Positions 24,501-34,358 are shown, counted from the stretch's first letter. The stretch: 64,000 nt of DNA from UBA1431 sp002329665 (GCA_040772545.1 JAXGXY010000001.1:1232932-1296931); one strand, 5' to 3'. Notes: generated by a model not told the origin, from the sequence alone. Numbers and translations: made by a program.

Positions 24501-25625
24501 TTATTCCCCGCCAATCCACCTGAGTTCGTGGCTGTGCCCCGACAGCACCAACTCCACTGTATATTCTAACGTATCCAGGCCGTTTTGTAAATGGCGAATT
24601 AATTCGGGCAGCACGACGGCTTCCGTAGAATAGTGCCCGGCCAGTATCACGCCCACCCCCAGCTCCGCCGCACGCAGGCACTCGCTGTGTTTCATCTCCC
24701 CCGTGACGAAGGCCCCTGCGCCCTGCCGCACCGCCGCATCGACGAGCCCGTTGCCGGAACCCCCGCAGACGGCCGCGCACGCGACCAGGGCCGTTTCGTC
24801 GCCGGCCACGCGGACGCCTTCGCACCCAAGGGCCCGTGCGGCGAGCCTGGCAAAAGCGCTGAGCGCCATCGGCGTCGTAAGGTCGCCGGCGCGCCCGAGG
24901 CCCATTCCCTCCGGGCATGCTTCGAGCGCATACACATCGTAGGCTGGCGCTTCGTACGGATGGACCCGGAGCATCTCGGCGACGGCCGCATCCAACAGGT
25001 AACCGGGCACGATCGTCTCGAGGCGGATTTCCTCCACCTGTTCGAAGTTCCCCGGCGCGCCCAGGTACGGTTTCGCGTCCTTTGGGACCTCGAACGTGCC
25101 CCGGCCTGTCACGGAAAACGAGCACTTGCCGTACGCCCCGATCCTGCCGGCCCCGGCCGCAAAGAGGGCCTCCCGCACCTTTTGCGCGTGCGTCGGGGGG
25201 ACGAACACGACCAGCTTCCTGTAGCCTTTTTCGTAATACGGCTGCAGCCGCCGGACGTTTTTCAGCCCCAGGCGCGCCGCGAGCGCGTCGTTCACGCCGC
25301 CCGGCGCGATGTCGAGGTTGGTGTGGGCCGCGAAATGGCAGATCCCTTCGCGCGCCAGGCGGTACGCGAGCCCGGCGTCGCCCGCTCCTTTCGTGAGCCT
25401 GCCTACCGGCCGGAGCATCAGCGGATGGTGGGTGACGATCATGTCGGCGCCAAGGCGCACCGCTTCGTCGATCACGTCCTGCGTGACCTCCAGCGCCACC
25501 AGCACCCTGTCCACGGACGCGTCCAAATCGCCCACGAGCAACCCCACGTTGTCGTAATCCATCGCGAGGGCGCCGGGTGCGAACCCTTCCATGATGTCGC
25601 AAATCGTCCTGCACGTTACAGCCAT
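24501..25625 (-). CDS. Nif3-like dinuclear metal centre protein (YqfO type)
   Basis: 374 residues. Nif3 halves flank a PII-like insert. Metal ligands are visible in VTHHPLM, AAHTNLD and the late GHYSTEAVVLP. The insert runs about residues 130-230 (YRKLVVFVPPTHAQKVREAL to RVHPYEAPAYDVYAL). Often annotated as GTP cyclohydrolase I type 2, but its activity is not established. Overlaps the trmK end by ten bases; the trmK-nif3 pair is conserved in Firmicutes. Confidence 0.9.
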   Translation of the reverse strand: MAVTCRTICDIMEGFAPGALAMDYDNVGLLVGDLDASVDRVLVALEVTQDVIDEAVRLGADMIVTHHPLMLRPVGRLTKGAGDAGLAYRLAREGICHFAAHTNLDIAPGGVNDALAARLGLKNVRRLQPYYEKGYRKLVVFVPPTHAQKVREALFAAGAGRIGAYGKCSFSVTGRGTFEVPKDAKPYLGAPGNFEQVEEIRLETIVPGYLLDAAVAEMLRVHPYEAPAYDVYALEACPEGMGLGRAGDLTTPMALSAFARLAARALGCEGVRVAGDETALVACAAVCGGSGNGLVDAAVRQGAGAFVTGEMKHSECLRAAELGVGVILAGHYSTEAVVLPELIRHLQNGLDTLEYTVELVLSGHSHELRWIGGE

Positions 25626-26305
25626 CCGAGCATCTCCTCATACAGCCGGACCGCCGAGCGAAGATCGTCCAGCGTTTCTTCCGGGCCTTTGCCGCTCTTT
25701 TGAAGGTTGGCAATCAGCTTTCTGGCGACGGCTAGCCTGTGTTCGACGCGCGCCCTGAGCAGGGGGTGGCGCTTCAGCCAGAGCAAAAATCCGACCCGGG
25801 CGTACGCGAGGTCGTATTCCGGGGCTTTCTGCCTGCCGGCCACGATCACGTCGAACAGACGCCCTTTCCCGGCGACGAGGTCTTCGTCCAGTATGTTCAG
25901 TCGAAGTCTGACAAGCGCCTTCCGCAGCGCGTCCTCCCCCTGCATCGGCTGAAGGACCAGCCGCGTGCCGCCGTCGATCTTATGGATGCCGTCCTCGAGC
26001 ATGCGCGCGATCCCCATCCCGCTCACGCCCGCGATCACGACGGAGCGCACCTCGCCCGCTTCCAGCGGGCCGAGCCCGTCGCCCCTGCGGCAGTCGAGCC
26101 TGCCGCCAAGGCCCAGGCGCCCGGCCAGCCGCCGCGTCTTCTCCAGCGACAGGTCGCTGCGGTCCACGGCCACCGCCCGCGGCACGCGCCCCCGCTGGAG
26201 GAGGCCCGCGCACAGCAGCCCGTGGCCGCACCCCACGTCGGCCATCGGCATGCCTTCTTCAACATACGCAGCGACCGCCCCCAGCCGCCCGTCGAGCCTA
26301 ATCAT
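25616..26305 (-). CDS. trmK: tRNA (adenine-22-N1)-methyltransferase TrmK
   Basis: SAM-dependent methyltransferase that makes m1A22 in tRNA. The SAM-binding motif is MADVGCGHGLLCAGLL, followed by AVDRSDLSLEK and VVIAGVSGMGIARML. The C-terminal helical part (LLRARVEHRLAVARKLIANL) is typical. The GCDH of most family members reads GCGH here. 229 residues. Located after rpoD and before nif3, as in Bacillus. Confidence 0.9.
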   Translation of the reverse strand: MIRLDGRLGAVAAYVEEGMPMADVGCGHGLLCAGLLQRGRVPRAVAVDRSDLSLEKTRRLAGRLGLGGRLDCRRGDGLGPLEAGEVRSVVIAGVSGMGIARMLEDGIHKIDGGTRLVLQPMQGEDALRKALVRLRLNILDEDLVAGKGRLFDVIVAGRQKAPEYDLAYARVGFLLWLKRHPLLRARVEHRLAVARKLIANLQKSGKGPEETLDDLRSAVRLYEEMLGWL

Positions 26306-26337
26306 CGCCGTACCTTCCCCGTGTCTTTCACATCCCC

Positions 26338-26366
26338 ATTATACAACAAACGAACTGGCCCGCAAA
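26338..26366 (-). promoter_or_regulatory. Possible promoter of trmK-nif3
   Basis: TTTGCG, a 17-base spacer and perfect TATAAT on the minus strand, 33 bases before the trmK start. The -35 is poor, the -10 is perfect. Confidence 0.55.
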
Positions 26367-26500
26367 CGCCTGCGGCGATGCCGGCCATTTGGTTTGCCCC
26401 CGGGCCCAGGATCGGTGTGTGCCTATGGTATGAGCGGAGGAACATCCGTCCCTCCGCTCTAAATCCCGTATTACGCAGATCGAATAAGTGTCCGGCTCGC

Positions 26501-27607
26501 TCAGTCCAGGAAATCCTTTAGCTTTTTGCTCCGGCTCGGATGCCTGAGCTTCCTTAATGCCTTCGCCTCGATCTGTCGGATGCGCTCGCGCGTCACGTTG
26601 AATTCCCTGCCCACTTCCTCGAGCGTGCGCGCGCGGCCGTCGTCTAGCCCGAAACGGAGCCTCAACACCTTTTCCTCGCGCGGGGTCAGCGTATCGAGCA
26701 CGTTCATGAGCTGCTCTTTGAGCAGCGTGAACGCGGCGGTCTCCGCCGGCGCCGGGGCGTCCTCGTCGGGGATGAAGTCCCCGAGGTGGCTGTCTTCCTC
26801 CTCGCCGATCGGCGTTTCGAGCGACACGGGTTCCTGCGCGATCTTGATGATCTCGCGCACCTTGTCCTGCGATATGCCCATCTCCGCCGCGATCTCCTCG
26901 GGCTGCGGCTCCCTGCCGTATTCCTGTACCAGCTGCCGGTTCACGCGGATGAGCTTGTTGATAGTCTCCACCATATGTACCGGAATGCGTATGGTCCGGG
27001 CCTGGTCCGCGATAGCCCGCGTGATCGCCTGGCGTATCCACCAGGTCGCATAGGTGCTGAACTTGTAACCCTTGCGGTAATCGAACTTCTCGACGGCCTT
27101 GATGAGCCCGAGGTTCCCTTCCTGGATGAGGTCCAGAAAAAGCATCCCGCGCCCCACGTACCGCTTCGCGATGCTGACTACCAGCCTGAGGTTCGCTTCG
27201 GCCAGCTTCCGCTTGGCCTCCATATCGCCTTCCGCCATGCGTTTTGCGATCGCTATCTCTTCATCGGCAGTGAGCAGCGGCACCTTCCCGATCTCCTTGA
27301 GGTACATGCGTACGGGGTCGTCGATGCTCACGCTATCGGGAATGGTGAGGCTCAGATCCTCTTCGGCCAGATCCTCGGCCAGCGCTTTATCCATCTCGAT
27401 ATCTTCGACGACATCGATGTTGTTGTTTTCGAGCGTTTCGTAGATCTTCTCGATCTGGTCGGCCTCCAGGCCGGCGCCTTCCAGCGCGTCCATGATCTCC
27501 TTGTACGTCAGGACGCCTTTGGCCTTGCCGCTTTCTAGCAGTTCGGTAATCCGGGCCGTTTTGGATTCCACGTTGCCCAAGCCACTCCCTCCTTTCTCTT
27601 CACTCAT
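26501..27607 (-). CDS. rpoD: Primary sigma factor SigA (RpoD)
   Basis: Housekeeping sigma factor. 368 residues with a short region 1.1 and region 1.2 (DDPVRMYLKEIGKVPLLTAD). Region 2 is nearly invariant (GLIKAVEKFDYRKGYKFSTY, ATWWIRQAITRAIADQAR). Region 4.2 is EEVGREFNVTRERIRQIEAK. It overlaps dnaG by four bases (ATGA). The order dgt-dnaG-rpoD is the standard Firmicutes macromolecular synthesis operon without rpsU. A C-rich inverted repeat without T run lies at about 26440-26460 downstream. Confidence 0.98.
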   Translation of the reverse strand: MSEEKGGSGLGNVESKTARITELLESGKAKGVLTYKEIMDALEGAGLEADQIEKIYETLENNNIDVVEDIEMDKALAEDLAEEDLSLTIPDSVSIDDPVRMYLKEIGKVPLLTADEEIAIAKRMAEGDMEAKRKLAEANLRLVVSIAKRYVGRGMLFLDLIQEGNLGLIKAVEKFDYRKGYKFSTYATWWIRQAITRAIADQARTIRIPVHMVETINKLIRVNRQLVQEYGREPQPEEIAAEMGISQDKVREIIKIAQEPVSLETPIGEEEDSHLGDFIPDEDAPAPAETAAFTLLKEQLMNVLDTLTPREEKVLRLRFGLDDGRARTLEEVGREFNVTRERIRQIEAKALRKLRHPSRSKKLKDFLD

Positions 27608-29391
27608 AGGTTTAATTTATGAAGGTTTTGGAACTCCAGATTCAGTTTCTGTATCTGCATCAGAATCTCTTTCTTCTCTTCTCTGCCCGTACCGGGCCCG
27701 GCAAACTGATGCTGGAGTTCCTTAACCTTTTTTTCTATGCTCTGTGCGCGTATGCGTACGGCGCATTCCCTCGCGCTTGTTGTAAGGCTGCCTGTATCCG
27801 CGTCCCCGGCGACCCGGCCAAACACCTGAGCGGCGTAGGCCGCGAGTTCCTGGTCCGCCATGGCGTCGAGCAGCGCCGCGACATCCATCTGTACGCCCTC
27901 GGGCGCATACCACAGCAGCCTTGCGATTTCAACATTCCTATCGTCCGAAAAATCGTCGGGGCAAAGCATTTGCTTTGCCAGCCTCACGCATTCGTCCGAT
28001 TGCACCATACAACGCAATATTTCTTGCTCTGCGGCTTCACTGGTCTTATTATTCCTGTAATTACCAAGTCTATTCTTTCTCGATTCCTCAATGTATTCGA
28101 CCGCTCCGCCCGTCTGTACCTGCCTTCGAAGCGTGTCTCTGTCGAAGCCGGTTTCCTTTTGCAGGCGCGCGATGCAGGCCGCCTGCTCCGCAGGGTTCTC
28201 CAACTGAGCGATCACCTTCGCCCCTTCGATAGCGTAAGCAACCCTCTCTTTCTGCATCCCCAGGTCTTTTCCCGCTTTTATCAGGTCGAGCCGGAAGTCC
28301 ACGGGTTCCTGGGCGTTGGCCAGCGCGTCGAGGAAAGCTTCCCTGCCCTGTGCGCGCACCAGATCGTCCGGGTCGGCCCCCTGAGGCATGCGCACCACGC
28401 GCACGGGAAAGCTTTCCATGGCAAATACGTCCAGCGCCCGCTCTGCGGCGTTCTGTCCCGCCGCATCGCCATCATATGCAATCGCCGCGCTTTTTGCATA
28501 CCTTTTGAGCAAACGCGCCTGCTCTCTGGTGAACGCCGTCCCGAGCGACGCGACCACGCCTTCTATCCCTGCGGCATGCAACGCGATCACGTCCATGTAG
28601 CCTTCGACGACGACGGCGCATTCCAGCGATTTCACGCGTTTCAGGGCCGCGATGCCGTAGAGGTTGCGCCGCTTGTTGAATACGGCGGTCTCCGGGGAAT
28701 TCAGGTATTTGGGCCGGCCGTCGCCTATGACGCGCCCCCCGAATCCCACGACGTTGCCGGTCGCGTCCACGATGGGGAACATCACCCGGCCACGGAAATA
28801 ATCGTAGGTGCGTTCTCCCGACCGCGCTATAAGGCCCGCCTCGGCCAGTTCCTGTTTGTTGCAGCCTTCCTTTACGAGCGCTTCCTCCAGCGCGTCCCAG
28901 CGGTCCGGCGCATAGCCCAGCCCGAAGCGTTGCACGGTTTTTTTGCCGATGCCCCTTTTTTCGAGGTATTCCCGGGCGGGTTCGCCCTGTTCGCCCATGA
29001 GGAGCGCGTGATAATAGCGGGCGGTCAGCCTGTTTATCTCGTAAAGCCTTTCGGCTTTTTTGCGCCTTTCCAGGTACGTGCCGTCCTCCTGCGTTCTCGC
29101 CACCGTGATGCCGGCCCTTCTGGCCAGAAATTCCACGCTCTCTACGAACGTGAGGTGTTCGATGTTCATCACGAAGTGGAAGACGCTGCCCCCCGCATGG
29201 CAGCCGAAGCAGTAATAAAACTGCTTGTCCGCACTGACGGAAAACGACGGGGTCTTTTCGTTGTGGAAGGGGCACAGCCCCCAGTATTTCGAGCCCCTGC
29301 GCCTGAGCGTGACGTAGCCGGAAACCACGTCCACGATGTCGTTGCGCCCGCGTACCTCCGCGAGCACCTCGTCGGGGAAAAAGCCTGCCAT
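27604..29391 (-). CDS. dnaG: DNA primase
   Basis: Makes RNA primers at the replication fork. The N-terminal CHC2 zinc finger has C40, H43, C61 and C64 (CPFHNEKTPSFSV, YYCFGCHAGG). The Toprim core has VVVEGYMDVIALHAAG and AYDGDAAGQNAAERAL. The C-terminal helicase-binding part is poorly conserved and ends in a short coiled coil. 595 residues, normal. Overlaps rpoD by four bases. Confidence 0.97.
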   Translation of the reverse strand: MAGFFPDEVLAEVRGRNDIVDVVSGYVTLRRRGSKYWGLCPFHNEKTPSFSVSADKQFYYCFGCHAGGSVFHFVMNIEHLTFVESVEFLARRAGITVARTQEDGTYLERRKKAERLYEINRLTARYYHALLMGEQGEPAREYLEKRGIGKKTVQRFGLGYAPDRWDALEEALVKEGCNKQELAEAGLIARSGERTYDYFRGRVMFPIVDATGNVVGFGGRVIGDGRPKYLNSPETAVFNKRRNLYGIAALKRVKSLECAVVVEGYMDVIALHAAGIEGVVASLGTAFTREQARLLKRYAKSAAIAYDGDAAGQNAAERALDVFAMESFPVRVVRMPQGADPDDLVRAQGREAFLDALANAQEPVDFRLDLIKAGKDLGMQKERVAYAIEGAKVIAQLENPAEQAACIARLQKETGFDRDTLRRQVQTGGAVEYIEESRKNRLGNYRNNKTSEAAEQEILRCMVQSDECVRLAKQMLCPDDFSDDRNVEIARLLWYAPEGVQMDVAALLDAMADQELAAYAAQVFGRVAGDADTGSLTTSARECAVRIRAQSIEKKVKELQHQFAGPGTGREEKKEILMQIQKLNLEFQNLHKLNL

Positions 29392-29503
29392 TTTTTTCGT
29401 CCGTCACTCCTCATATGAATTAAGGTCCGTTCCTGTCAAATGTAAGGTTCCCCGCGCGCGTACCGTTTTCCTGCATGCTGTCGAATTTTCTCCGGATGCA
29501 ATC

Positions 29504-30499
29504 TCAAAGGCTCGATTTTGGCACGAACAGGCGGATATATGTCTTAATCGCGTACTGGTCCGTCATCCCTGCGATGTAATCGCATACCGCGCGCGCCGCG
29601 GATTCGTTATGGGCGACGGCCTGGTACTCATCGGGCAGCTCGTCCACTTTCTCCATATAGTACAGGTATAGGTTCCTGAGCACGTGCTCCGCCCGCTGCT
29701 CCTGGGACCTTGCGCGGGCCTGGAGGTACAGGTGCCCGAAAAGGAAGGCCCTGAGCGCGTCCGTCGCTTCCTGCCCTTCGGGCGACATGCGAACAAAGGG
29801 CCGGTCCAGGCTGTTTCTCACCACGTCCGTGATCATCGCGTTGATCCGCACGCCGTGACCCCTTCCCAGTCGCTCGAGGCTCTTTTGCGGCAGGTCGTCC
29901 TCGGCGAGCAGACCGGCGCGACCTGCGTCGTCGATGTCGTGGTTGATATAGGCGATCTTGTCCGCGATGCGCACCGCCTGTCCCTCCAGCGTGCCGGGCG
30001 TGCCCTTCGTACGGTGGTTCAATATGCCGTCGCGCACCTCCCACGTCAGGTTGAGCCTTTCCAATACATCCACCACGCGGAGGCTTTGCTCGTTGTGCGC
30101 GAATCCGCAATCCGTGATCTCGTTCAAAAGGTCCTCTCCCACGTGTCCGAACGGCGTATGCCCGAGGTCGTGCCCCAGGGAAACGGCCTCGGCAAGGTCT
30201 TCGTTGAGCCGCAGCGCCCGCACGATCGTGCGCGCGATCTGCGCGACCTCCAGCGTGTGCGTGAGCCGGGTGCGGTAATGGTCGCCTTCGGGGGCGATGA
30301 ACACCTGCGTCTTGTGCTTCAGCCTGCGAAAGGATTTGCAGTGCAGGATGCGGTCGCGGTCGCGCTGGAACTCCGTCCGGATCGCGCACGGCTGGATAGG
30401 GTCCCTGCGCCCGCGAGTCCGCGCACTGAAAGCGGCGTACGGGCTGAGGGATGTCAGTTCCAGCTCCTCCTGTTTTTTCCGGATGTCCGATATATCCAT
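29504..30499 (-). CDS. dgt: dGTPase-like HD-domain phosphohydrolase
   Basis: Deoxyguanosinetriphosphate triphosphohydrolase-like protein that hydrolyses dNTPs to the nucleoside and triphosphate in studied relatives. HD metal ligands are in YRTRLTHTLEVAQIAR and LGHDLGHTPFGHVGE, with the later D in IADKIAYINHDIDD. The N-terminus has the usual CKSFRRLKHKTQVF. 331 residues, the short Gram-positive form. It precedes dnaG by about 110 bases, as in many Clostridia. Confidence 0.93.
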   Translation of the reverse strand: MDISDIRKKQEELELTSLSPYAAFSARTRGRRDPIQPCAIRTEFQRDRDRILHCKSFRRLKHKTQVFIAPEGDHYRTRLTHTLEVAQIARTIVRALRLNEDLAEAVSLGHDLGHTPFGHVGEDLLNEITDCGFAHNEQSLRVVDVLERLNLTWEVRDGILNHRTKGTPGTLEGQAVRIADKIAYINHDIDDAGRAGLLAEDDLPQKSLERLGRGHGVRINAMITDVVRNSLDRPFVRMSPEGQEATDALRAFLFGHLYLQARARSQEQRAEHVLRNLYLYYMEKVDELPDEYQAVAHNESAARAVCDYIAGMTDQYAIKTYIRLFVPKSSL

Positions 30500-30632
30500 G
30501 GCGTCTCACCCACACACGTTAGCATGACTTTACAACACCCTTATAAAATTACGCCTTTTTTCCCGGGAATCCTTTATTTTTTTCGTGAATTCCCGGAAAC
30601 ATTTTCCGGGCCGTCTCCGCCTTTTCCATGAG

Positions 30633-30674
30633 CTGCCGGGGAAAAGCCGAGGCAAACAGAGTTCGCCTGGCACA
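30633..30674 (-). repeat. Second intergenic repeat type, copy D
   Basis: The minus strand reads GTGCC, then the hairpin AGGCGAAC-TCT-GTTTGCCT (one G-T pair), then CGGCTTTTC and GGCAG. This parallels copy C at 23121-23160. It lies downstream of ppdK, next to another strong hairpin. Confidence 0.6.
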
Positions 30675-30675
30675 A

Positions 30676-30704
30676 GGACAAACCCCGGTCAACGGGGTTT
30701 GTCC
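30676..30704 (-). terminator. Strong hairpin after ppdK
   Basis: A 12-bp perfect stem (GGACAAACCCCG/CGGGGTTTGTCC) with a 5-base loop, 50 bases after the ppdK stop. Only TT follows on the minus strand, so it may stabilise the 3' end rather than terminate. Confidence 0.55.
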
Positions 30705-30753
30705 TTCCAGGCGGCGGGCGCAAGGCCCGCTATAGTGTTTTAACGAAATCCTG

Positions 30754-33387
30754 TCAGTTCTGTTTTTCCATGAGCACGGCCTGCGCGGCCGCGAGGCGTG
30801 CGATGGGCACGCGGAAGGGCGAACAGGAAACGTAGTCCAAACCGAGCTGGTGGCAGAAAACGACGGATGACGGGTCGCCGCCGTGCTCGCCGCAGATGCC
30901 CATCTTCAGGTTGGGCCGGACGGACCTGCCCTTTTCTGCTGCCATCTTCATCAGCAGCCCCACGCCGATCTGGTCCACACGGACGAACGGGTCGGATTCG
31001 AAGATCTGTTTCTCGTAGTAGGCGTCGAGGAACTTGCCCGCGTCGTCGCGCGAGAAACCGAACGTCATCTGAGACAGGTCGTTGGTGCCGAAGGAGAAGA
31101 ACTCGGCCTCTGCCGCGACCTCGTCGGCGGTCAGGCAGGCCCTGGGGATCTCGATCATCGTGCCCACCATGTACGTGACCTTCACGTCGCTTTCGGCAAG
31201 CACCTTCTCCGCGGTTTCCACCACGAAGTTCTTCACGTACTTCAGTTCCTTGGCCTCGCCCACCAGCGGAATCATGATCTCGGGAACGATGTCGATGCCC
31301 TCTTCCTTCTTCACCTCGATGGCGGCTTCCATGATCGCGCGGGTCTGCATCACGGCGATCTCGGGGAAGGTGACGGCCAGGCGGCAGCCGCGGTGGCCCA
31401 TCATCGGGTTGAACTCGTGCAGGGAGATGACCGTCTGCCTGAGCATATCGGTCGATACGCCCATCTCCTTGGCCAGCGCTTCGATGTCCTCTTCCTTCTG
31501 CGGGAGGAACTCGTGCAGCGGCGGGTCGAGCAGGCGGATCGTGACTGGCCTCGCCCCCATCGCTTTATAGATTCCCTTGAAGTCTTCGCGCTGCATGGGC
31601 AGCAGCTTGTTGAGCGCCTTCACGCGCTGCTCGGTATTCTCGGAGAGGATCATCTCGCGCATCGCGCCGATGCGCTCCTCGCTGAAGAACATATGCTCGG
31701 TGCGGGTCAGGCCGATGCCCTCCGCGCCGAAGTCGATCGCCTGCTTCGCATCGTGCGGCGTGTCCGCGTTGGTGCGTACCTTCAGCCTGCGGACCTGGTC
31801 GGCCCATTCCATGATCGTGGCGAAGTCGCCCGTGAGCTTCGCTTCGACGGTGGGGATCGCTTCGCCGTAAACAGCGCCGGCGGTGCCGTCCAGGGAGATG
31901 AACGCGCCCTCCTTGATCTCGGTGCCGTCTTTAATAACAAACTTTTTCTGGGACTCGTACACCTTGATATCGCTGCTCCCGGCGACGCAGCAGGTGCCCA
32001 TGCCGCGGGCCACAACCGCCGCGTGGGACGTCATGCCGCCGCGGGCGGTGAGGATGCCCTCGGCCACGTACATGCCCTCGATGTCCTCGGGGGACGTCTC
32101 GGTGCGGACCAGTATTACTTTTTGTCCGGATTTATGCGCGGCGACCGCGTCGTCGGCCGTGAAGAAGACCTGGCCGCACGCGGCGCCGGGCGAAGCCGGC
32201 AAACCTTTGGCGATGGCCGTGGCCGCTTTGAGCGCCTTGGGATCGAACGTGGGATGCAAAAGCGCGTCGAGCTGCTTGGGATCGATCTTCATCAGCGCCT
32301 CTTCCCTGGTCAGCAATCCCTCGTTCACCAAATCGACGGCAATCCTGAGGGCGGCCGCGGCCGTGCGCTTGCCGCTGCGGGTCTGGAGCATGAAGAGCTT
32401 TCCGCGCTCCATCGTGAACTCCATGTCCTGCATATCCTTATAATGCGTTTCGAGTTTCTTGGCCGTTTCCACGAACTGCTCGTATACGGAAGGAATACTG
32501 GTATTGAGTTCGGAAATGGGCTGCGGCGTGCGAATTCCGGCCACGACGTCCTCGCCCTGGGCGTTGACCAGGAACTCGCCGTAGAGCTCCTTTTCGCCCG
32601 TCGAAGGGTTGCGCGTGAAGGCGACGCCCGTGCCCGAGTCGTTGCCCATGTTGCCAAACACCATCGCCTGTACGTTGACCGCGGTTCCCCAATCGCCGGG
32701 GATGTCGTTCAAGCGGCGGTATACGATCGCGCGGGGGTTGTCCCAGGAACGGAACACGGCCTCAACGGCCAGGAACAGCTGCTTCTTGGGTTCCTGCGGG
32801 AATTCTTCGCCTTTTTCCTCTTTGTAGAGCTTCTTGTAGCGGGCGACGACTTCCTTGAGCGCGTCGGCGTCGAGATCGGTGTCCTGCTCGGCGCCTTTTT
32901 CTTCCTTCACGGCGTCGAGGATCGCTTCGAACTTGTTTTTATCGATCTCCATGACCACGTCGGAGAACATCTGAATAAAACGGCGGTAGCTGTCATAGGC
33001 GAAACGCTCGTTGTTGGTGAGCTTGGCCAGGCCGGTGACGGTATCGTCGTTGAGGCCGAGGTTGAGTATGGTATCCATCATGCCCGGCATGGACACGCGC
33101 GCACCCGAACGCACGGAGACCAGGAACGGATCGTTCACGTCGCCAAGCTTCTTGCCGTTGATTTCCTCTGCCGTCTTCAGGGCGGCCTCGATCTGTTCTA
33201 TGATGTCTTCTCCGATTTTCTTGCCGTCCTCATAATAGCGCGTACAGGCTTCCGTCGTGATCGTGAAGCCCTGGGGAACGGGCAGCCCGATACGCGTCAT
33301 CTCGGCAAGACCGGAGCCCTTGCCGCCCAACAGATTGCGCATTCCGGCATTGCCTTCGCTGAAAAGGTAAACGTATTTGTGTGCCAT
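30754..33387 (-). CDS. ppdK: Pyruvate, phosphate dikinase
   Basis: Interconverts pyruvate, ATP and Pi with PEP, AMP and PPi. The N-terminal ATP-grasp domain is LLGGKGSGLAEM onward. The phosphohistidine domain is GGMTSHAAVVARGMGTCC, with catalytic His near residue 455 by family numbering. The C-terminal PEP domain has the catalytic Cys in GICGEHGGDPSSV. 877 residues, typical of clostridial enzymes. GGAGGGA precedes the ATG. No regulatory PPDK kinase is adjacent. It is probably monocistronic. Confidence 0.97.
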   Translation of the reverse strand: MAHKYVYLFSEGNAGMRNLLGGKGSGLAEMTRIGLPVPQGFTITTEACTRYYEDGKKIGEDIIEQIEAALKTAEEINGKKLGDVNDPFLVSVRSGARVSMPGMMDTILNLGLNDDTVTGLAKLTNNERFAYDSYRRFIQMFSDVVMEIDKNKFEAILDAVKEEKGAEQDTDLDADALKEVVARYKKLYKEEKGEEFPQEPKKQLFLAVEAVFRSWDNPRAIVYRRLNDIPGDWGTAVNVQAMVFGNMGNDSGTGVAFTRNPSTGEKELYGEFLVNAQGEDVVAGIRTPQPISELNTSIPSVYEQFVETAKKLETHYKDMQDMEFTMERGKLFMLQTRSGKRTAAAALRIAVDLVNEGLLTREEALMKIDPKQLDALLHPTFDPKALKAATAIAKGLPASPGAACGQVFFTADDAVAAHKSGQKVILVRTETSPEDIEGMYVAEGILTARGGMTSHAAVVARGMGTCCVAGSSDIKVYESQKKFVIKDGTEIKEGAFISLDGTAGAVYGEAIPTVEAKLTGDFATIMEWADQVRRLKVRTNADTPHDAKQAIDFGAEGIGLTRTEHMFFSEERIGAMREMILSENTEQRVKALNKLLPMQREDFKGIYKAMGARPVTIRLLDPPLHEFLPQKEEDIEALAKEMGVSTDMLRQTVISLHEFNPMMGHRGCRLAVTFPEIAVMQTRAIMEAAIEVKKEEGIDIVPEIMIPLVGEAKELKYVKNFVVETAEKVLAESDVKVTYMVGTMIEIPRACLTADEVAAEAEFFSFGTNDLSQMTFGFSRDDAGKFLDAYYEKQIFESDPFVRVDQIGVGLLMKMAAEKGRSVRPNLKMGICGEHGGDPSSVVFCHQLGLDYVSCSPFRVPIARLAAAQAVLMEKQN

Positions 33388-33458
33388 CTAAGCATCCCTC
33401 CATTTGGTTTATAAACTATATCCCACGCCCATGTGTGGAATTTGCCCATTTGTTGCAT

Positions 33459-33487
33459 ATTTTATCTTAAAAAGACCGAAAACACAA
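33459..33487 (-). promoter_or_regulatory. Promoter of ppdK
   Basis: TTGTGT, a 17-base spacer and TAAAAT on the minus strand, in an AT-rich patch about 70 bases before the ppdK start. Confidence 0.65.
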
Positions 33488-33545
33488 TAACTTCAGGCGC
33501 CGCTTTTGCATTTTCTCCAAAATATTTGAAATCGCGCCGGGCAAT

Positions 33546-33576
33546 AAAAAAGCCGCCTCTTCTGCCTGCGGGGCGC
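33546..33576 (-). terminator. Possible terminator of the spoIIA operon
   Basis: Imperfect stem (GCCCCGC against GGCGGC) followed by six T on the minus strand, about 40 bases after the sigF stop. Confidence 0.45.
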
Positions 33577-33617
33577 ATTATTCATTTTTTAAGCATTGCA
33601 GTGTTTCCCGGGCAGAC

Positions 33618-34358
33618 TCACTGGCGCATGGCCTCGCGGAGCTTCCGTATGATCCGCGATTCCATCCGCGAGACCTGCACCTGCGAAACGCCCATCTCCC
33701 GGGCGATCTCGCTCTGCGTCGTCTCCCTGAAATAGCGCAGCACGATCAGCTTGCGCTCGCTCGGGTCGAGCTGGTCGAGTATCTGACCCAGCATGATCCT
33801 GTCCACCAGCTCGACGTTCTCCTCGCCCTGTTCTATCCGCTCGATCCTAAGGGGGCCTTCGTCGCCGCGTTCGTCCAGCGACGGCTCGAACAGGGAAAGG
33901 TGCGCGCGTGCGGCTTCTAGGGCGAGCAGCACGTCGCCGGCCGACGCGCCCACCGCTTCAGCGATCTCGTCGATGGTCGGCTCTTCCGACGATTCGCGGC
34001 AAATGCTTTCGGCGGCGGCCATGGCGCGCTGGGCGAGCTCCTTCATCGTGCGGGATACCTTGATCATTCCGTCGTCCCTGAGGTAACGCTTGATCTCGCC
34101 GGCGACCATGGGCACGGCGTAGGTCGAAAAACGCACGTTATACGAAGGGTCGTAGTTGTGCAGCGCCTTGATAAGGCCCATGCACCCTATCTGGTACAGG
34201 TCCTCGTAATCGACGCCCCGTCCAAGGAAGCGCTTGACGATGCTTTTGACCAGTCCGGTGTTGCGCGCCACCAGCTCCTCGTGCGCGGCCTCGTCCCCCT
34301 CCCGCATGCGCCGGATGAGGTCGAGCAGTTCTTCATGCGTTAACAATCGATCGTTCAT
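33618..34358 (-). CDS. sigF: Sporulation sigma factor SigF (SpoIIAC)
   Basis: Forespore-specific sigma factor. 246 residues with region 2 (FLGRGVDYEDLYQIGCMG, NVRFSTYAVPMVAGEIKRYL), region 3 and region 4 (ETTQSEIAREMGVSQVQVSR). It is held inactive by the anti-sigma factor SpoIIAB until SpoIIAA is dephosphorylated. Overlaps spoIIAB by four bases, giving the standard spoIIAA-AB-AC operon. SigG is close in sequence, but the operon context decides for SigF. Confidence 0.95.
   Translation of the reverse strand: MNDRLLTHEELLDLIRRMREGDEAAHEELVARNTGLVKSIVKRFLGRGVDYEDLYQIGCMGLIKALHNYDPSYNVRFSTYAVPMVAGEIKRYLRDDGMIKVSRTMKELAQRAMAAAESICRESSEEPTIDEIAEAVGASAGDVLLALEAARAHLSLFEPSLDERGDEGPLRIERIEQGEENVELVDRIMLGQILDQLDPSERKLIVLRYFRETTQSEIAREMGVSQVQVSRMESRIIRKLREAMRQ

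Noticed and set aside
27619..29418. 599-codon plus-strand open frame
   Set aside because: Antisense to dnaG, which has all primase motifs.
30883..33414. 843-codon plus-strand open frame
   Set aside because: Lies entirely over ppdK on the other strand; His/Arg/Gly-rich translation, no domain.
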